Source of the DNA: Bacteroidota bacterium
Lineage (GTDB): Bacteria > Bacteroidota > Bacteroidia > Cytophagales > Cyclobacteriaceae
Length of the DNA stretch: 16,506 nucleotides
Direction of reading: 5' to 3'
Assembly: GCA_023393375.1 (NCBI GenBank)
Contig: JAEWLI010000008.1
Location: 1-16,506, forward strand
A program made the position numbers and the translations under genes. The notes beneath the pieces were generated by a model that did no database searches, was not told the DNA's origin, and saw only the letters and a list, made by a program, of their open reading frames with translations. This document shows, piece by piece, positions 15,857 through 16,506 of the stretch. Every line of letters starts with the position of its first letter. Within the stretch, counting starts at the first letter, position 1.

Positions 15857-16506
15857 TTAAGTATTTTTGATATCCATAATGTGTTGGGAAAGGAGTCGAT
15901 AAATTTCCGCATATGTTGAATTATCCGACAAAAATTCCATATGACTTTCCAATATTTCCAGATCTTCGCGGAAAGCTGGTCCGGTTTGTGCCTTATCGGG
16001 GCCCAGTGACAAGCCTTTGTTAATGGTTTCGACAATGAGTGGTTCTAGTATATCGAAAGGCAGATCTTCTTTTTTGAGGATTTCCCGTGCTATTCTGAAA
16101 AGATGATTGGTGAAATTGCAGGAAAAAACAGCAGAAACATGCACTGCTTTCCTTTTTATACTATCTACCTGATAGGTTTTTTTTGAAAGAGATCTGGCAA
16201 GGTCGTTCAAAACCAAAAATGCATGAATGCTGTTGGCTTCTAATAAAATAGGCACCTCTTCCAGGTTTACTTTTTTTTTCTTGGAAAATGTCTGTAGAGG
16301 ATAAATTACACCAATATTCTCAGTATGCGCATGTTGTAAAACATCCAGAGATTTTGAACCCGACGTATGGGCTACTACCAGATCATCATTAATTTTGATT
16401 TGTTGTGCCACTTTTTCAATAGCGTCATCGTTTACTGCGATAATGATCACCTCCGCTTTGCTCCTTGAAAAATCCAGATCCGTTTTTATTTCTGCATTGT
16501 ATAACC
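15857..16506 (-). CDS. Rossmann-like and DUF2520 domain protein (partial, N-terminus off the window)
   Basis: The reading frame runs in from the right edge without a start; an in-frame GTG at 16448-16450 is internal, because coding continues upstream through LYNAEIKTDLDFSRSKAEVIIIAVNDD. So 215 residues are visible and the N-terminal GxGxxA nucleotide-binding strand is missing. Seen parts are the fourth strand VIIIAVNDDAI, then VVAHTSGSKSLDVL and GVIYPLQTFSK, all typical of the NAD(P)-binding half, and the C-terminal DUF2520 helix bundle with VHVSAVFSCNFTNHL and QTGPAFREDLEIL. The fold resembles ketopantoate reductase and pyrroline-carboxylate reductase. No substrate has been firmly set for the family as far as I recall. 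In related genomes it is followed by a KdsC-like HAD phosphatase; here the UbiA gene comes next instead. Confidence 0.88.
   Translation of the reverse strand, partial: LYNAEIKTDLDFSRSKAEVIIIAVNDDAIEKVAQQIKINDDLVVAHTSGSKSLDVLQHAHTENIGVIYPLQTFSKKKKVNLEEVPILLEANSIHAFLVLNDLARSLSKKTYQVDSIKRKAVHVSAVFSCNFTNHLFRIAREILKKEDLPFDILEPLIVETINKGLSLGPDKAQTGPAFREDLEILESHMEFLSDNSTYAEIYRLLSQHIMDIKNT

Noticed and set aside
16448..16450. GTG as the start of the DUF2520 gene
   Set aside because: Coding continues in frame upstream to the window edge with family-like sequence, so this is an internal valine.

Overview
This window is AT-rich chromosomal DNA that looks like a member of the Bacteroidota, most plausibly a Cytophagales-type marine or environmental bacterium. 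The reasons are the protein families (a DUF2520 Rossmann protein, a UbiA-type prenyltransferase with a GGGP-synthase-like pattern, a long RodA), the gene order purH-mreB-mreC-mreD-mrdA-rodA, weak or absent Shine-Dalgarno sequences with A-rich stretches before start codons, and an exact TAnnTTTG promoter -7 element. The taxonomic call is inferred from protein character and gene order; no rRNA is present. Almost everything here is core housekeeping, and I see no phage, insertion sequence, CRISPR array, tRNA or rRNA.

Left edge (1-775, minus strand): the N-terminal three quarters of ruvB, the Holliday-junction branch-migration motor, cut by the window edge. Divergent from it on the plus strand are apbE (864-1913), a membrane-anchored FAD:protein FMN transferase, and a ZIP-family metal transporter (1994-2740). 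A gene-poor AT-rich stretch (2741-3526) follows, holding one small orphan helix-turn-helix protein (3111-3314) with a dyad directly before its start codon. Next is nrdJ (3527-5833), a class II adenosylcobalamin-dependent ribonucleotide reductase with all expected active-site cysteines and an N-terminal ATP-cone. A strong hairpin (5863-5895) then separates the plus-strand genes from the minus-strand block.

The rest (5957-16506) is all minus strand. Read in transcription order it starts at the right edge: a DUF2520/Rossmann-like protein (partial), a UbiA prenyltransferase, purN and purH (formyl transfer and final ring closure of IMP synthesis), then the cell-elongation cluster mreB-mreC-mreD-mrdA-rodA, and finally an NAD(P)-binding atypical short-chain dehydrogenase with its own apparent promoter. 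The mre/mrd/rod genes are packed with gaps of 4-5 bases or overlaps of 4-8 bases, so they are almost certainly one transcript. Together they build the elongasome: MreB filaments, the MreC/MreD membrane linkers, RodA glycosyltransferase and PBP2 transpeptidase.

I did not find a clearly new multi-gene system. The points most worth a second look are the four GATATA-type half-sites upstream of the small HTH gene, a paired 11-base repeat upstream of nrdJ, the KTG-to-KTS change in PBP2, the changed metal-site residues in the ZIP transporter, and the TTG start of purN.
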